A stretch of DNA of 6,011 nt, taken from assembly GCA_031119515.1 (NCBI GenBank), contig JAVHXR010000182.1, positions 1-6,011 of the forward strand. The letters are read 5' to 3'. Made by a program: the position numbers and the translations under genes. Below the pieces are notes generated by a model. That model worked only from the letters and a program-made list of their open reading frames with translations. It did no database searches and was not told the origin of the DNA. The stretch comes from Propionicimonas sp. Its GTDB lineage: Bacteria > Actinomycetota > Actinomycetes > Propionibacteriales > Propionibacteriaceae. Of the stretch, positions 1 to 5,676 are shown piece after piece (the stretch's first letter is position 1; every line of letters starts with the position of its first letter).

Positions 1-136
1 TGGCCGCGATGAAGCACGCCACCCTGACGCCCATCGTCCACAGGTAGCGGCGGCGGCGCGCGCCGGTGTCAAGGGTGCGGCTGAACCGGGCGCTGGTGAT
101 GACCGGCGCCCGTCGGTCCTCCCGTTGCCGTGTCAC
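1..136 (-). CDS. DUF3099 domain membrane protein, N-terminal part (partial)
   Basis: This minus-strand gene starts at GTG (134-136) and runs off the left edge, leaving 45 N-terminal codons. The translation begins VTRQREDRRAPVITSARFS and continues into a basic stretch, RRRRYLWTMGVRVACFIAA. The order 'VIT-x-A-R' followed by 'RRRYL-x-x-MG-x-R-x-x-CF' matches what I recall of the DUF3099 family, which are small actinobacterial proteins with a short basic cytoplasmic N-terminus followed by membrane helices. The hydrophobic end of the visible part would be the first helix. The start is supported by a TAGGCT box ending 6 nt upstream, with no Shine-Dalgarno at good spacing. DUF3099 genes next to fabG are known in actinomycetes (from memory). 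The function is unknown. The family call is moderately sure because it rests on a short segment. Confidence 0.7.
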   Translation of the reverse strand, partial: MTRQREDRRAPVITSARFSRTLDTGARRRRYLWTMGVRVACFIAA

Positions 137-142
137 CCCTCA

Positions 143-148
143 AGCCTA
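143..148 (-). promoter_or_regulatory. -10 box, leaderless promoter of the DUF3099 gene
   Basis: On the minus strand TAGGCT is followed by exactly 6 nt (TGAGGG) and then the GTG start. A TANNNT hexamer 6-7 nt before the start codon places the transcription start at or next to the codon, which is the usual leaderless arrangement in actinobacteria. No clear -35 is visible. Confidence 0.5.
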
Positions 149-221
149 CGACGCCAGGGTCGGGCGCGGTCACCCGTCGCCGCTCGCCAGCGCCGGACCG
201 GACAAGCCGCGACCCGCGGGA

Positions 222-245
222 TTGTGCGCTCGCGAGTGGGCACAA
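222..245. promoter_or_regulatory. Candidate operator: inverted repeat in front of fabG
   Basis: TTGTGC (222-227) and GCACAA (240-245) are perfect 6-bp inverted arms separated by 12 bp. Inside lies the 8-bp palindrome CTCGCGAG (229-236). If fabG is leaderless with its transcription start at 275, the centre of the outer arms is at -41.5, the position of class II activator sites that overlap the -35. No good -35 is visible there, which fits an activator-dependent promoter. The site also lies between the divergent DUF3099 and fabG genes, about 86 bp from the DUF3099 start. The binding protein is unknown, and the regulatory role is inferred from symmetry and position. Confidence 0.4.
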
Positions 246-261
246 CCCGCCGGCCACCCGC

Positions 262-267
262 TAGCGT
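262..267 (+). promoter_or_regulatory. -10 box of the fabG-fabI promoter
   Basis: TAGCGT is followed by 7 nt (TGCGGCC) and then the GTG start of fabG at 275. No Shine-Dalgarno precedes that GTG, so a leaderless transcript starting at or near 275 is likely. This would be the main promoter for fabG and, by read-through, fabI. Confidence 0.5.
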
Positions 268-274
268 TGCGGCC

Positions 275-991
275 GTGACCCAAACAGCAAGCCGCAGCGT
301 GCTCGTGACCGGCGGGAATCGCGGGATCGGACGGGCCATCGTCGAACGCTTCCTCGCCGACGGCCACAAGGTCGCCAGCTTCAGCCGGTCCGGGGACGCC
401 CCGGACGGCGCCCTCGGCATCGCCTGCGACGTCTCCGACCCGGCCGCCGTCGATTCCGGCTTCGCCGCCGCAGAGGCCGCGCACGGGCCGGTGGAGGTGC
501 TGGTCTCCAACGCCGGCCTCACCCGGGACACCCTCGTGCTGCGGATGACCGAGGAGGACTGGTCCGGCGTCCTCGACGTCAACCTGACGGGATCGTTCCG
601 GGTCGCCAAGCGCGCCGCGAAGTCGATGATCAGGGGTCGTTGGGGCCGGATCGTCTTCACCGGATCGGTGGTGGGCCTGTACGGCTCGCCCGGCCAGGTG
701 AACTACTCCGCCTCGAAGGCTGCGCTGGTCGGCCTGGCGCGCTCGCTGACCCGCGAACTCGGCGGCCGCAACGTCACCGCGAACGTCGTCGCTCCGGGCT
801 TCATCGAGACCGACATGACGGCCGTGCTGTCCGACGACCTGATCGCGAAGTACCGTGCCGCCACGCCGGCCGGGCGGCTGGGGCGCGCGGACGAGGTCGC
901 CGCTACGGTGGCGTTCCTCGCCTCCGACCAGGCCGGCTTCATCTCCGGCGCCGTGATCCCGGTCGACGGCGGTCTCGGCATGGGTCACTGA
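275..991 (+). CDS. fabG: 3-oxoacyl-[acyl-carrier-protein] reductase FabG (MabA-like)
   Basis: A 238-residue cytoplasmic short-chain dehydrogenase that reduces 3-oxoacyl-ACP to 3-hydroxyacyl-ACP with NADPH in type II fatty acid synthesis. The Rossmann motif TGGNRGIG lies at residues 12-19, the CDVSD adenine-pocket motif at 51-55 and SNAG at 78-81. The catalytic tetrad is N103, S131, Y144 and K148 (NYSASK), and the C-terminus is SGAVIPVDGGLGMGH. The SVLVTGGNRGIG opening, the GPVEVLVSNAGL stretch and the GMGH tail are shared with mycobacterial FabG1/MabA as I remember it. I chose GTG 275 because homology starts just after it, the length then fits the family (about 240-247), and a TAGCGT -10 box sits 7 nt upstream. 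An upstream ATG at 125 is open in frame but would overlap the divergent DUF3099 start and add about 50 residues unlike the family. It is followed by fabI after 82 bp, probably in one transcript. Confidence 0.95.
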   Translation: MTQTASRSVLVTGGNRGIGRAIVERFLADGHKVASFSRSGDAPDGALGIACDVSDPAAVDSGFAAAEAAHGPVEVLVSNAGLTRDTLVLRMTEEDWSGVLDVNLTGSFRVAKRAAKSMIRGRWGRIVFTGSVVGLYGSPGQVNYSASKAALVGLARSLTRELGGRNVTANVVAPGFIETDMTAVLSDDLIAKYRAATPAGRLGRADEVAATVAFLASDQAGFISGAVIPVDGGLGMGH

Positions 992-1012
992 GGCGCAGCC
1001 TCACCTCGTCTT

Positions 1013-1029
1013 CCCCGGGCAGCCCGGGG
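1013..1029 (+). other. Intercistronic GC hairpin between fabG and fabI
   Basis: CCCCGGG (1013-1019) and CCCGGGG (1023-1029) form a perfect 7-bp all-GC stem with a CAG loop, 21 nt after the fabG stop. No T-run follows, so a classic intrinsic terminator is unlikely. A second, weaker stem, GCCCGG (1037-1042) with CCGGGC (1052-1057), follows just before the fabI ribosome site. These could attenuate or stabilise the fabG-fabI mRNA and set the ratio of the two enzymes. The structure is seen; the role is inferred. Confidence 0.45.
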
Positions 1030-1062
1030 CCATCCCGCCCGGTCGGTGGATCCGGGCCCGAG

Positions 1063-1068
1063 AAAGGA
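1063..1068 (+). promoter_or_regulatory. Shine-Dalgarno site of fabI
   Basis: AAAGGA lies 5 nt before the ATG at 1074. It fixes the fabI start and contrasts with fabG, which has no such site. That fits fabI being an internal gene of a leaderless-initiated operon. Confidence 0.7.
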
Positions 1069-1073
1069 CACCG

Positions 1074-1844
1074 ATGGGAATCCTCGAAGGCAAGAACATC
1101 CTGGTCGCCGGTGTGACCATGAACACCTCGATCGGCTACCGGGTGGCGGAACTCGCCCAGGCCGAGGGGGCGCGCGTCGTCGTGTCCAACTTCGGGCGCG
1201 CGATGAGCCTGACGGGTCGGATCATCAAGCGGCTCGACCCCCAGCCGCCGCTGCTCGAACTGGACGTCAGCAACGACGAGCACCTTGCGAGCCTCGCCGA
1301 GCGCCTCGGCGAGCACGTCGACCACCTCGACGGGATCGTCCACTCGATCGCCTTCGCCAATCCCGAGACGGCGCTCGGCGGCGCGTTCCTGTCCACGCCG
1401 TTCTCCGACGTCGGGACGTCGCTACAGGTGTCGGCCTACTCGCTGGTCAGCCTGACGATGGCGTGCAAGCCGCTGTTCGGCGACACCGCCTCGGTGGTCG
1501 GGCTCACCTTCGACGCCCGCACGTCCTGGCCGGCGTACGACTGGATGGGCGTCTCGAAGGCGGCACTGGAGAGCGCCTCGCGCTATCTCGCCCGCTACCT
1601 GGGGCCCGAGGGCGTCCGGAGCAACCTCGTCGCCGCCGGGCCGCTGGAGACCATCGCCAAGAAGGCGATCCCGGGGGCGGAGTCGTTCAACGACATCTGG
1701 GCGGAGCGTGCCCCGCTCGGCTGGGACCCCCGCGACCTGACGCCGACCGCCAAGGCCGTCGTGGCGCTGCTCAGTGACTGGTTCCCCGCCACCACCGGCG
1801 AGATGATCCACGTCGACGGGGGGCTGCACTCCACCGGAGCCTGA
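1074..1844 (+). CDS. fabI: Enoyl-[acyl-carrier-protein] reductase FabI (NADH-dependent, InhA family)
   Basis: A 256-residue atypical short-chain dehydrogenase that reduces trans-2-enoyl-ACP, the last step of each type II elongation cycle. The N-terminal NADH-binding stretch is ILVAGVTMNTSIGY (residues 9-22), LELDV is at 61-65 and HSIAF at 90-94. The catalytic pair is Y155 and K162 within PAYDWMGVSK, spaced as Y-x6-K as expected for FabI/InhA. F146 lines up with InhA F149, and S91 with InhA S94, the known isoniazid-resistance position. AAGP (187-190) and the end ALLSDWFPATTGEMIHVDGG are family hallmarks. The segment between AAGP and WDPRD is about 11 residues shorter than in InhA (269 aa), so the substrate-binding loop is shorter. 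This points to ordinary-length acyl chains, as in Streptomyces or E. coli FabI, rather than mycolic precursors. The start is fixed by AAAGGA 5 nt upstream. The gene is probably cotranscribed with fabG. Confidence 0.95.
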   Translation: MGILEGKNILVAGVTMNTSIGYRVAELAQAEGARVVVSNFGRAMSLTGRIIKRLDPQPPLLELDVSNDEHLASLAERLGEHVDHLDGIVHSIAFANPETALGGAFLSTPFSDVGTSLQVSAYSLVSLTMACKPLFGDTASVVGLTFDARTSWPAYDWMGVSKAALESASRYLARYLGPEGVRSNLVAAGPLETIAKKAIPGAESFNDIWAERAPLGWDPRDLTPTAKAVVALLSDWFPATTGEMIHVDGGLHSTGA

Positions 1845-1891
1845 GCCGCGCGCGTCCACCTCCTGCCTGTCAGGGCGCCTCTGCGAGATAT

Positions 1892-1915
1892 CCTCCGGCC
1901 AGCGCCGCTGGGAGG
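1892..1915 (+). terminator. Possible terminator hairpin after fabI
   Basis: CCTCC (1892-1896) pairs with GGAGG (1911-1915), and inside it CAGC (1900-1903) pairs with GCTG (1907-1910) around a GCC loop; a 3-nt bulge separates the two stems. The hairpin begins 48 nt after the fabI stop. No T-run follows, so this would be a U-less terminator of the kind often proposed in high-GC actinobacteria, or only an mRNA end structure. The inner part is also a near-perfect CCAGCG-C-CGCTGG palindrome (1899-1911) that could bind a protein. Confidence 0.35.
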
Positions 1916-1945
1916 CAGAATCTGGACGGACGGGGGCCGTCGTCA

Positions 1946-1963
1946 GCCCGCCACGCCGCGGGC
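1946..1963 (+). other. GC hairpin upstream of the ABC ATPase promoter
   Basis: GCCCGC (1946-1951) and GCGGGC (1958-1963) form a 6-bp stem with a 6-nt loop. It lies 30 bp upstream of the -10 box of the next gene, so it could be either a second terminator stem for fabG-fabI or an operator near the -35. Such stems are common by chance in DNA this GC-rich. Confidence 0.25.
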
Positions 1964-1992
1964 CTGCCGCGCGGGGGCACCCGCCGGACCGG

Positions 1993-1998
1993 TAGGTT
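1993..1998 (+). promoter_or_regulatory. -10 box, leaderless promoter of the ABC ATPase gene
   Basis: TAGGTT is followed by exactly 6 nt (TGACCC) and then ATG at 2005. No Shine-Dalgarno sits in the short gap, so a leaderless transcript beginning at A2005 is likely. This makes the ABC gene a separate transcription unit from fabG-fabI. No convincing -35 is visible. Confidence 0.55.
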
Positions 1999-2004
1999 TG
2001 ACCC

Positions 2005-2820
2005 ATGGCGGTGGTGGAACTCTCCGAGGTGTCGATCGTGCGCTCAGGCGCGACGCTGCTCGACGGCATCACCTGGACGGTCGAGGAGGACGAGCGCTGG
2101 GTAGTGATCGGCCCCAACGGCGCCGGCAAGACCACCCTGCTGCAGATCGTCGCCGCCCAGTCCCACCCGACCCGCGGCAGCGCCACCATCCTGGACGAGA
2201 CCCTCGGCGCGGTGGACGTCTTCGAGCTCCGCCCCCGGATCGGCGTCACCTCCGCAGCCCTGGCAGACCGGATCCCGAAGTCCGAGCGGGTCAGCGACGT
2301 CGTGGTCTCGGCGGCCTACGCGGTGATGGGACGCTGGACCGAGTCCTACGAGGAGGCCGACCACCTCCGGGCCCGCGCGCTGATGGGCCAACTCCAGGTC
2401 GACCACCTCGCCGACCGGACGTTCGGGACGCTGAGCGAGGGCGAGCGCAAGCGCGTCCAGATCGCGCGGGCGCTGATGACCGATCCCGAACTGCTGCTGC
2501 TGGACGAACCCGCGGCCGGGCTGGACCTCTCCGGGCGCGAGGCCCTGGTCGCGACCCTCGGCGAACTGTGCGAGGACGAACTCGCGCCGGCCACCGTGCT
2601 CGTCACCCACCACGTCGAGGAGATCCCGCGCGGCATCACCCACGCCCTGCTGCTCAAGCAGGGGCGGGTGGTCGCTGCCGGCCCGATCGAGACCACGCTG
2701 ACCGGTCCGCTGCTGAGCGCGACCTTCGACCTGCTGCTGTCGGTGGCCCACAGCGACGGTCGCTGGACGGCCCGGGCCGCGCAGCGCCACGGCCAGCGGC
2801 CGCCCGCCCGGCTCGCCTGA
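2005..2820 (+). CDS. Standalone ABC-type ATP-binding protein (COG1119/ModF-YlmA-like)
   Basis: A 271-residue single nucleotide-binding domain with no membrane segment. Walker A is GPNGAGKTT (36-44), the signature is LSEGERKR (143-150), Walker B is LLLLDEP (163-169), the D-loop is AGLD (171-174) and the switch histidine is H202 in VTHHVEEIP. The signature reads LSEGE rather than LSGGQ, and the region where the Q-loop glutamine is expected reads RIGVTSAAL (78-86) with no Q. Both traits fit what I recall of the COG1119 group (ModF/PhrA/YlmA-like soluble ATPases), often annotated vaguely as molybdenum or iron transport. No permease or binding-protein gene lies in the window, so a transport role is not supported. 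A soluble regulatory or ribosome-linked role is equally possible. The start is set by the leaderless promoter and by homology beginning at once. The basic, Arg/Pro-rich tail (253-271) is probably disordered. Confidence 0.88.
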   Translation: MAVVELSEVSIVRSGATLLDGITWTVEEDERWVVIGPNGAGKTTLLQIVAAQSHPTRGSATILDETLGAVDVFELRPRIGVTSAALADRIPKSERVSDVVVSAAYAVMGRWTESYEEADHLRARALMGQLQVDHLADRTFGTLSEGERKRVQIARALMTDPELLLLDEPAAGLDLSGREALVATLGELCEDELAPATVLVTHHVEEIPRGITHALLLKQGRVVAAGPIETTLTGPLLSATFDLLLSVAHSDGRWTARAAQRHGQRPPARLA

Positions 2821-2875
2821 CCCGCCCCCGCGACCGGCGATCCAGCGCCGCACGCCGTCGGCGGTCGGTCGCTGC

Positions 2876-2884
2876 TGGCATCAT
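2876..2884 (+). promoter_or_regulatory. Possible extended -10 promoter of the nfeD-like gene
   Basis: TGGCATCAT holds a TGN extension followed by CATCAT, which matches 4 of 6 bases of TATAAT. A start about 7 nt downstream would leave a 5' leader of roughly 23 nt containing the AGGAG ribosome site (2904-2908, 5 nt before ATG). The 93-bp gap after the ABC gene leaves room for a promoter, but read-through from the ABC gene is also possible. Confidence 0.35.
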
Positions 2885-2913
2885 GGAGGTACCGCCGAGC
2901 CGCAGGAGCCCCG

Positions 2914-3375
2914 ATGTTGGAGTGGTTGTCGAACAACGTGTGGGCGGTGTGGCTCGCGCTCGGCGCCGGCCTGGCGGTCACCGAACTCACCACGCTGGAC
3001 TTCACGCTGCTGATGCTCGCCGCCGGGGCGATCGCCGGCGGCGTCACCGCGCTGATCGTGCCGGGGCTGATCTGGCTGCAGATCGTGGTCGCCGTCGTGG
3101 TCTCGATCCTGATGCTGGCGCTGCTGCGGCCGACCCTGCTCGAGCGGGTGCGCCGGATGCCTGGCTACCGCTCGTCCATCGACAAGCTGGTGGGGAGCAG
3201 CGGGGTCGTGATCGCGCAGGTCACGGCCACCGGCGGCGAGGTGAAGCTGGCGGGGGAGATCTGGACCGCCCGAAGCATGGACGGCGTGGTGATCGCGCCA
3301 GGGGAGCAGGTCGAGGTCTACCAGGTCGACGGCGCCACGGTGGTGGTCTACCCCCGCCACCAGGCCCTGCCCTGA
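2914..3375 (+). CDS. Short NfeD-family membrane protein
   Basis: A 153-residue membrane protein with three hydrophobic helices at about residues 7-22, 28-48 and 51-71, then a basic linker (LLERVRRMPGYR) and a soluble C-terminal domain. That domain contains GSSGVVIAQV (94-103) and GEVKLAGEIWTAR (108-120), the G-E-x-W pattern of the NfeD OB-fold, then a beta-rich end (VVIAPGEQVEVYQVDG, TVVVYP). It lacks the ClpP-like serine protease domain of long NfeD proteins, so it is the short type. Such proteins are typically encoded beside an SPFH partner and are thought to help organise membrane microdomains, with the OB-fold probably cytoplasmic. Here the SPFH gene follows after 58 bp. The start is supported by AGGAG 5 nt upstream. 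It corresponds in position and type to mycobacterial Rv1487 (from memory). Confidence 0.88.
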   Translation: MLEWLSNNVWAVWLALGAGLAVTELTTLDFTLLMLAAGAIAGGVTALIVPGLIWLQIVVAVVVSILMLALLRPTLLERVRRMPGYRSSIDKLVGSSGVVIAQVTATGGEVKLAGEIWTARSMDGVVIAPGEQVEVYQVDGATVVVYPRHQALP

Positions 3376-3403
3376 TCGACCCCGCCGGCGCGCCGCTCGC
3401 CGC

Positions 3404-3409
3404 TATGGT
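3404..3409 (+). promoter_or_regulatory. Possible -10 box of an internal promoter for the SPFH gene
   Basis: TATGGT lies 24 nt before the SPFH start. Transcription from about 3416 would give a leader of about 18 nt that includes GGAGGAG (3422-3428, 5 nt before ATG 3434), an unusually strong ribosome site for this window. A 10-bp palindrome, CGGCGCGCCG (3386-3395), sits between this box and the nfeD stop, near the expected -35. The SPFH protein could thus be made in excess of NfeD. This is inferred from position only. Confidence 0.4.
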
Positions 3410-3433
3410 GGGTAAAAGGCTGGAGGAGAACCC

Positions 3434-4624
3434 ATGGAATACCAGTACCTGATGTTGATCATCTCGATCCTGGTCGCGGCGCTCGTCGTGGCGGTCCTTG
3501 TCAAGAGCGTCAAGGTGATCCGCCAGCAGCAGGTCGCGGTGGTCGAGCGGCTGGGCAAGTTCCGCCGCACCCTCGATTCCGGCCCGCACCTGCTGGTGCC
3601 GTGGATCGACCGGGTGCGCTACATGATCGACCTGCGTGAGGCGGTCGTCCCGTTCCCGCCGCAGGGCGTGATCACCGAGGACAACCTGATGGTGAACATC
3701 GACTCGGTGATCTACTACCAGGTGGTCGACCCGGTACGGGCCGCCTACGAGGCGCAGAACTACATCCAGGCCATCGAGCAGCTGACCATGACGACGCTGC
3801 GCAACATCATCGGCGGCCTGGATCTGGAGCAGACCCTGACCAGCCGCGAGGAGATCAACCAGAAGCTCCGGGCGGTGCTGGACGAGGCGACCGGCAAGTG
3901 GGGCATCAAGGTCAACCGGGTCGAGCTGCGCTCGATCGAACCGCCGGCCACGATCCGGGACGCCATGGAGAAGGGCGCCAGGGCCGAGCGCGACAAGCGT
4001 GCCGCGATCCTGATCGCCGAGGGCCAGCGGCAGTCGCAGATCCTGTCCGCCAGCGGCGAGAAGGAGTCGGCGATCCTGCGCGCCCAGGGCGACCGGGAGT
4101 CGACGGTGCTGCGGGCGCAGGCCGACCGACAGGCAGCGATGCTGCGGGCCGAGGGCGACGCCCAGGCCATCCACACCACGTTCTCCGCGATCCACGCCTC
4201 CCGGCCGACGCAGGGGCTGCTGGCCTACCAGTACCTGCAGATGCTGCCGAAGCTCGCTACCGGCGACGCCAACAAGATGTGGATCATCCCCAGCGAGCTG
4301 AACGACGCGCTCAAGGGGCTGGGGACGATGCTCGGTGGCGGCCAGGGCGGAGCCGGTCCGGTGGCTGAGCCGGAAGCGCTGGCCGCCGAGTTCGAGGCGC
4401 CGCAGAAGGTGGACGTGATCGCCGAGATCGAGGCGCAGAAGCGCGCAGAGGAGGCCGAGTCTCAGCGTTCGGTGCAGCAGGCGATCGCCGAGGCCGCCGC
4501 GATCGAGGGTCGCCGCGCCGCCGCTGTCGGCACCGACAAGCAGCCGGCGCTCGGCGCCGCCCAGGAACCGCAGGACGAGGCGGAGCCGCAGCGGGCGGTG
4601 GAAGGCGACCCGGAGCCAGCCTGA
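3434..4624 (+). CDS. SPFH/band-7 domain membrane protein (stomatin/QmcA-like)
   Basis: A 396-residue protein with one N-terminal membrane helix (about residues 6-24), then an SPFH/band-7 domain (about 28-185) carrying hallmarks such as QQQVAVVERLGKF, PFPPQGVITEDNL, VDSVIYY-type strand residues (89-95) and LRSIEPP (165-171). Residues 184-238 form five 11-residue repeats that predict a long coiled coil, followed by GLLAYQYLQMLPKLA (261-275) and IIPSEL (284-289), typical of stomatin-type proteins. The tail from about 300 to 396 is Gly-, Ala- and Glu-rich, partly helical (327-365) and otherwise probably disordered. SPFH proteins assemble into large rings or cages on membranes and often modulate membrane proteases. 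The paired short NfeD protein upstream fits that role. It corresponds to mycobacterial Rv1488 (from memory). The start is set by GGAGGAG 5 nt upstream and by the membrane helix beginning at once. Confidence 0.92.
   Translation: MEYQYLMLIISILVAALVVAVLVKSVKVIRQQQVAVVERLGKFRRTLDSGPHLLVPWIDRVRYMIDLREAVVPFPPQGVITEDNLMVNIDSVIYYQVVDPVRAAYEAQNYIQAIEQLTMTTLRNIIGGLDLEQTLTSREEINQKLRAVLDEATGKWGIKVNRVELRSIEPPATIRDAMEKGARAERDKRAAILIAEGQRQSQILSASGEKESAILRAQGDRESTVLRAQADRQAAMLRAEGDAQAIHTTFSAIHASRPTQGLLAYQYLQMLPKLATGDANKMWIIPSELNDALKGLGTMLGGGQGGAGPVAEPEALAAEFEAPQKVDVIAEIEAQKRAEEAESQRSVQQAIAEAAAIEGRRAAAVGTDKQPALGAAQEPQDEAEPQRAVEGDPEPA
3983..4147 (+). repeat. Five in-frame 33-bp repeats coding 11-residue coiled-coil units
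   Basis: Within the SPFH gene, codons 184-238 read as five consecutive 11-residue units: AERDKRAAILI, AEGQRQSQILS, ASGEKESAILR, AQGDRESTVLR and AQADRQAAMLR, with a partial sixth, AEGDAQA. The pattern is A-x-G-[DEQ]-[KR]-[EQ]-[SA]-x-[IVM]-L-[RIS]. Hendecad repeats favour a nearly straight or slightly right-handed coiled coil, as in the cage walls of SPFH assemblies. The repeat also produces long antisense reading frames that are not genes. Confidence 0.75.
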
Positions 4625-4632
4625 CCGCGGGG

Positions 4633-4655
4633 TCGACGCTCCCCCTCCCCGTCGA
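4633..4655. terminator. Possible bidirectional terminator between the SPFH and symporter genes
   Basis: TCGACG (4633-4638) pairs with CGTCGA (4650-4655) around a C-rich 11-nt loop, in the 60-bp gap where two genes converge. Flanking GG (4631-4632) and CC (4658-4659) could extend the stem past a GA bulge. No T-run is present on either strand, so efficiency is doubtful. The location is where a shared terminator would be expected. Confidence 0.3.
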
Positions 4656-4684
4656 GACCGTCAGGTCCCGGCCCGGCTGGTGGC

Positions 4685-5668
4685 TCAGGCCTCCGCGCCG
4701 ACCGGGGTGGCGTCGGGCCGGCGGGCGTAGCGCTCGGCGAGGCTGGCGCAGGCCATCAGCTGGGCCTGGTGGAAGATCATCAACGGCAGCATGAGCAGGC
4801 CGATCGGGGAGCCGGCGAACAGGACGCTGGCCATCGGGAGGCCGCTGGCGAGCGACTTCTTGGTGCCGCAGAACTGGATCGCGATCGCGTCCTCGACGCT
4901 GAACCGCAGCCGGCGGGCGGTCCACCAGCTCAGCACGAGCATCACGGCCAGGACCACCAGGCAGATCCCGACCACGATCCCGATCTCGGCCAGGGACGTC
5001 TGCTGCCACATGTTCTCGCGCCGGCCGGCGGCGAACGCCGAGTAGACGACCAGCACGATCGACCCGCGGTCGACCAGCTTCAGCTGCGGGTGCGCCTTGA
5101 CCCAGGTTGCCGTCCAGCGACGCGAGAGCTGGCCCAGGACGAACGGCAGCAGCAGCTGCAGCAGGATGTCGAGGATCGCCTGCGGGGTGAACTGGATACT
5201 GCCCGAGAGCAGCAGCCAGCACAGCGCAGGAGTGAGGAACACCCCGAGGATGTTGGACGCCGACGCGCTCACCACAGCTCCGGCCACGTTGCCGCGGGCG
5301 ATCGAGGTGAACGCGATCGAGGACTGGACGGTGGACGGCACCAGGGTCAGGTACACCAGGCCGGTCACCAGCGCCGGGCTCAGCCAGTTCGAGGCGACGG
5401 CGGCGACCGCCAGTCCGAGCAGCGGGAATGCGACGTAGGTGAAGCTCAGGATGGTCAGGTGGAGCCGCCAGTGCTTGAGCCCTGCCAGGGTCTCCTGCGG
5501 GCTCAGTCGGGCTCCGTAGAGGAAGAACAGCAGCGCGATCGCGAAGGTCGTGATCCAGTCGAGCACGTCGACGCCGCCGCCGGTGACGGGCAGGAAGGTG
5601 CCCGCCAGGGCCGCCGCGATGATGGCGAGCAGGAACGGGTCGATCGGGGATCGGGAGAGCCAGGACAT
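4685..5668 (-). CDS. Bile acid:sodium symporter-family transporter (SLC10A7/YfeH-like)
   Basis: A 327-residue, very hydrophobic protein with about ten predicted membrane helices. Recognisable family segments are FFLYGARLSPQETLAGLKHW (48-67), LVPSTVQSSIAFTSIARGN (109-127), ASASNILGVFLTPAL (135-149) and FCGTKKSLASGLPMA (266-280). These crossover-helix motifs are typical of the SBF-like branch related to human SLC10A7 and E. coli YfeH, as I recall them. The family moves organic anions with sodium, but the substrate of this branch in bacteria is not settled, and bile acid should not be assumed. The start is ATG at 5668, where the hydrophobic sequence begins. A TAGGAT box ends 8 nt upstream and no Shine-Dalgarno is seen. 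The gene is convergent with the SPFH gene and divergent from the methyltransferase gene, so it is probably monocistronic. Confidence 0.9.
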   Translation of the reverse strand: MSWLSRSPIDPFLLAIIAAALAGTFLPVTGGGVDVLDWITTFAIALLFFLYGARLSPQETLAGLKHWRLHLTILSFTYVAFPLLGLAVAAVASNWLSPALVTGLVYLTLVPSTVQSSIAFTSIARGNVAGAVVSASASNILGVFLTPALCWLLLSGSIQFTPQAILDILLQLLLPFVLGQLSRRWTATWVKAHPQLKLVDRGSIVLVVYSAFAAGRRENMWQQTSLAEIGIVVGICLVVLAVMLVLSWWTARRLRFSVEDAIAIQFCGTKKSLASGLPMASVLFAGSPIGLLMLPLMIFHQAQLMACASLAERYARRPDATPVGAEA

Positions 5669-5676
5669 CGCCGGCC

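Noticed and set aside
125..274. 50-codon N-terminal extension of FabG from ATG 125
   Set aside because: It would overlap the divergent DUF3099 start and cover the putative promoter. The added residues look like non-coding translation, and the family starts near GTG 275.
1422..2249. Minus-strand open frame opposite fabI and the ABC gene start
   Set aside because: The VLPAPLGPITTQ-type segment is the familiar reverse-strand reading of a Walker A motif, not a gene.
2925..2937. GTTGT-CGA-ACAAC inverted repeat near the start of the nfeD-like gene
   Set aside because: The 5-bp arms lie inside codons 4-8 (encoding LSNN) and are probably chance.
1998..3452. Long plus-strand open frame of 484 codons across the ABC and nfeD-like genes
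   Set aside because: It is an Arg/Gly/Pro-rich out-of-frame shadow spanning two well-supported genes and the gap between them, and has no recognisable domain.
3221..4195. Long antisense open frame (324 codons) with repeated LG-x-QHR-like units
   Set aside because: The apparent repeats are the complement of the SPFH hendecad repeats; high GC at third positions keeps the antisense frame open.
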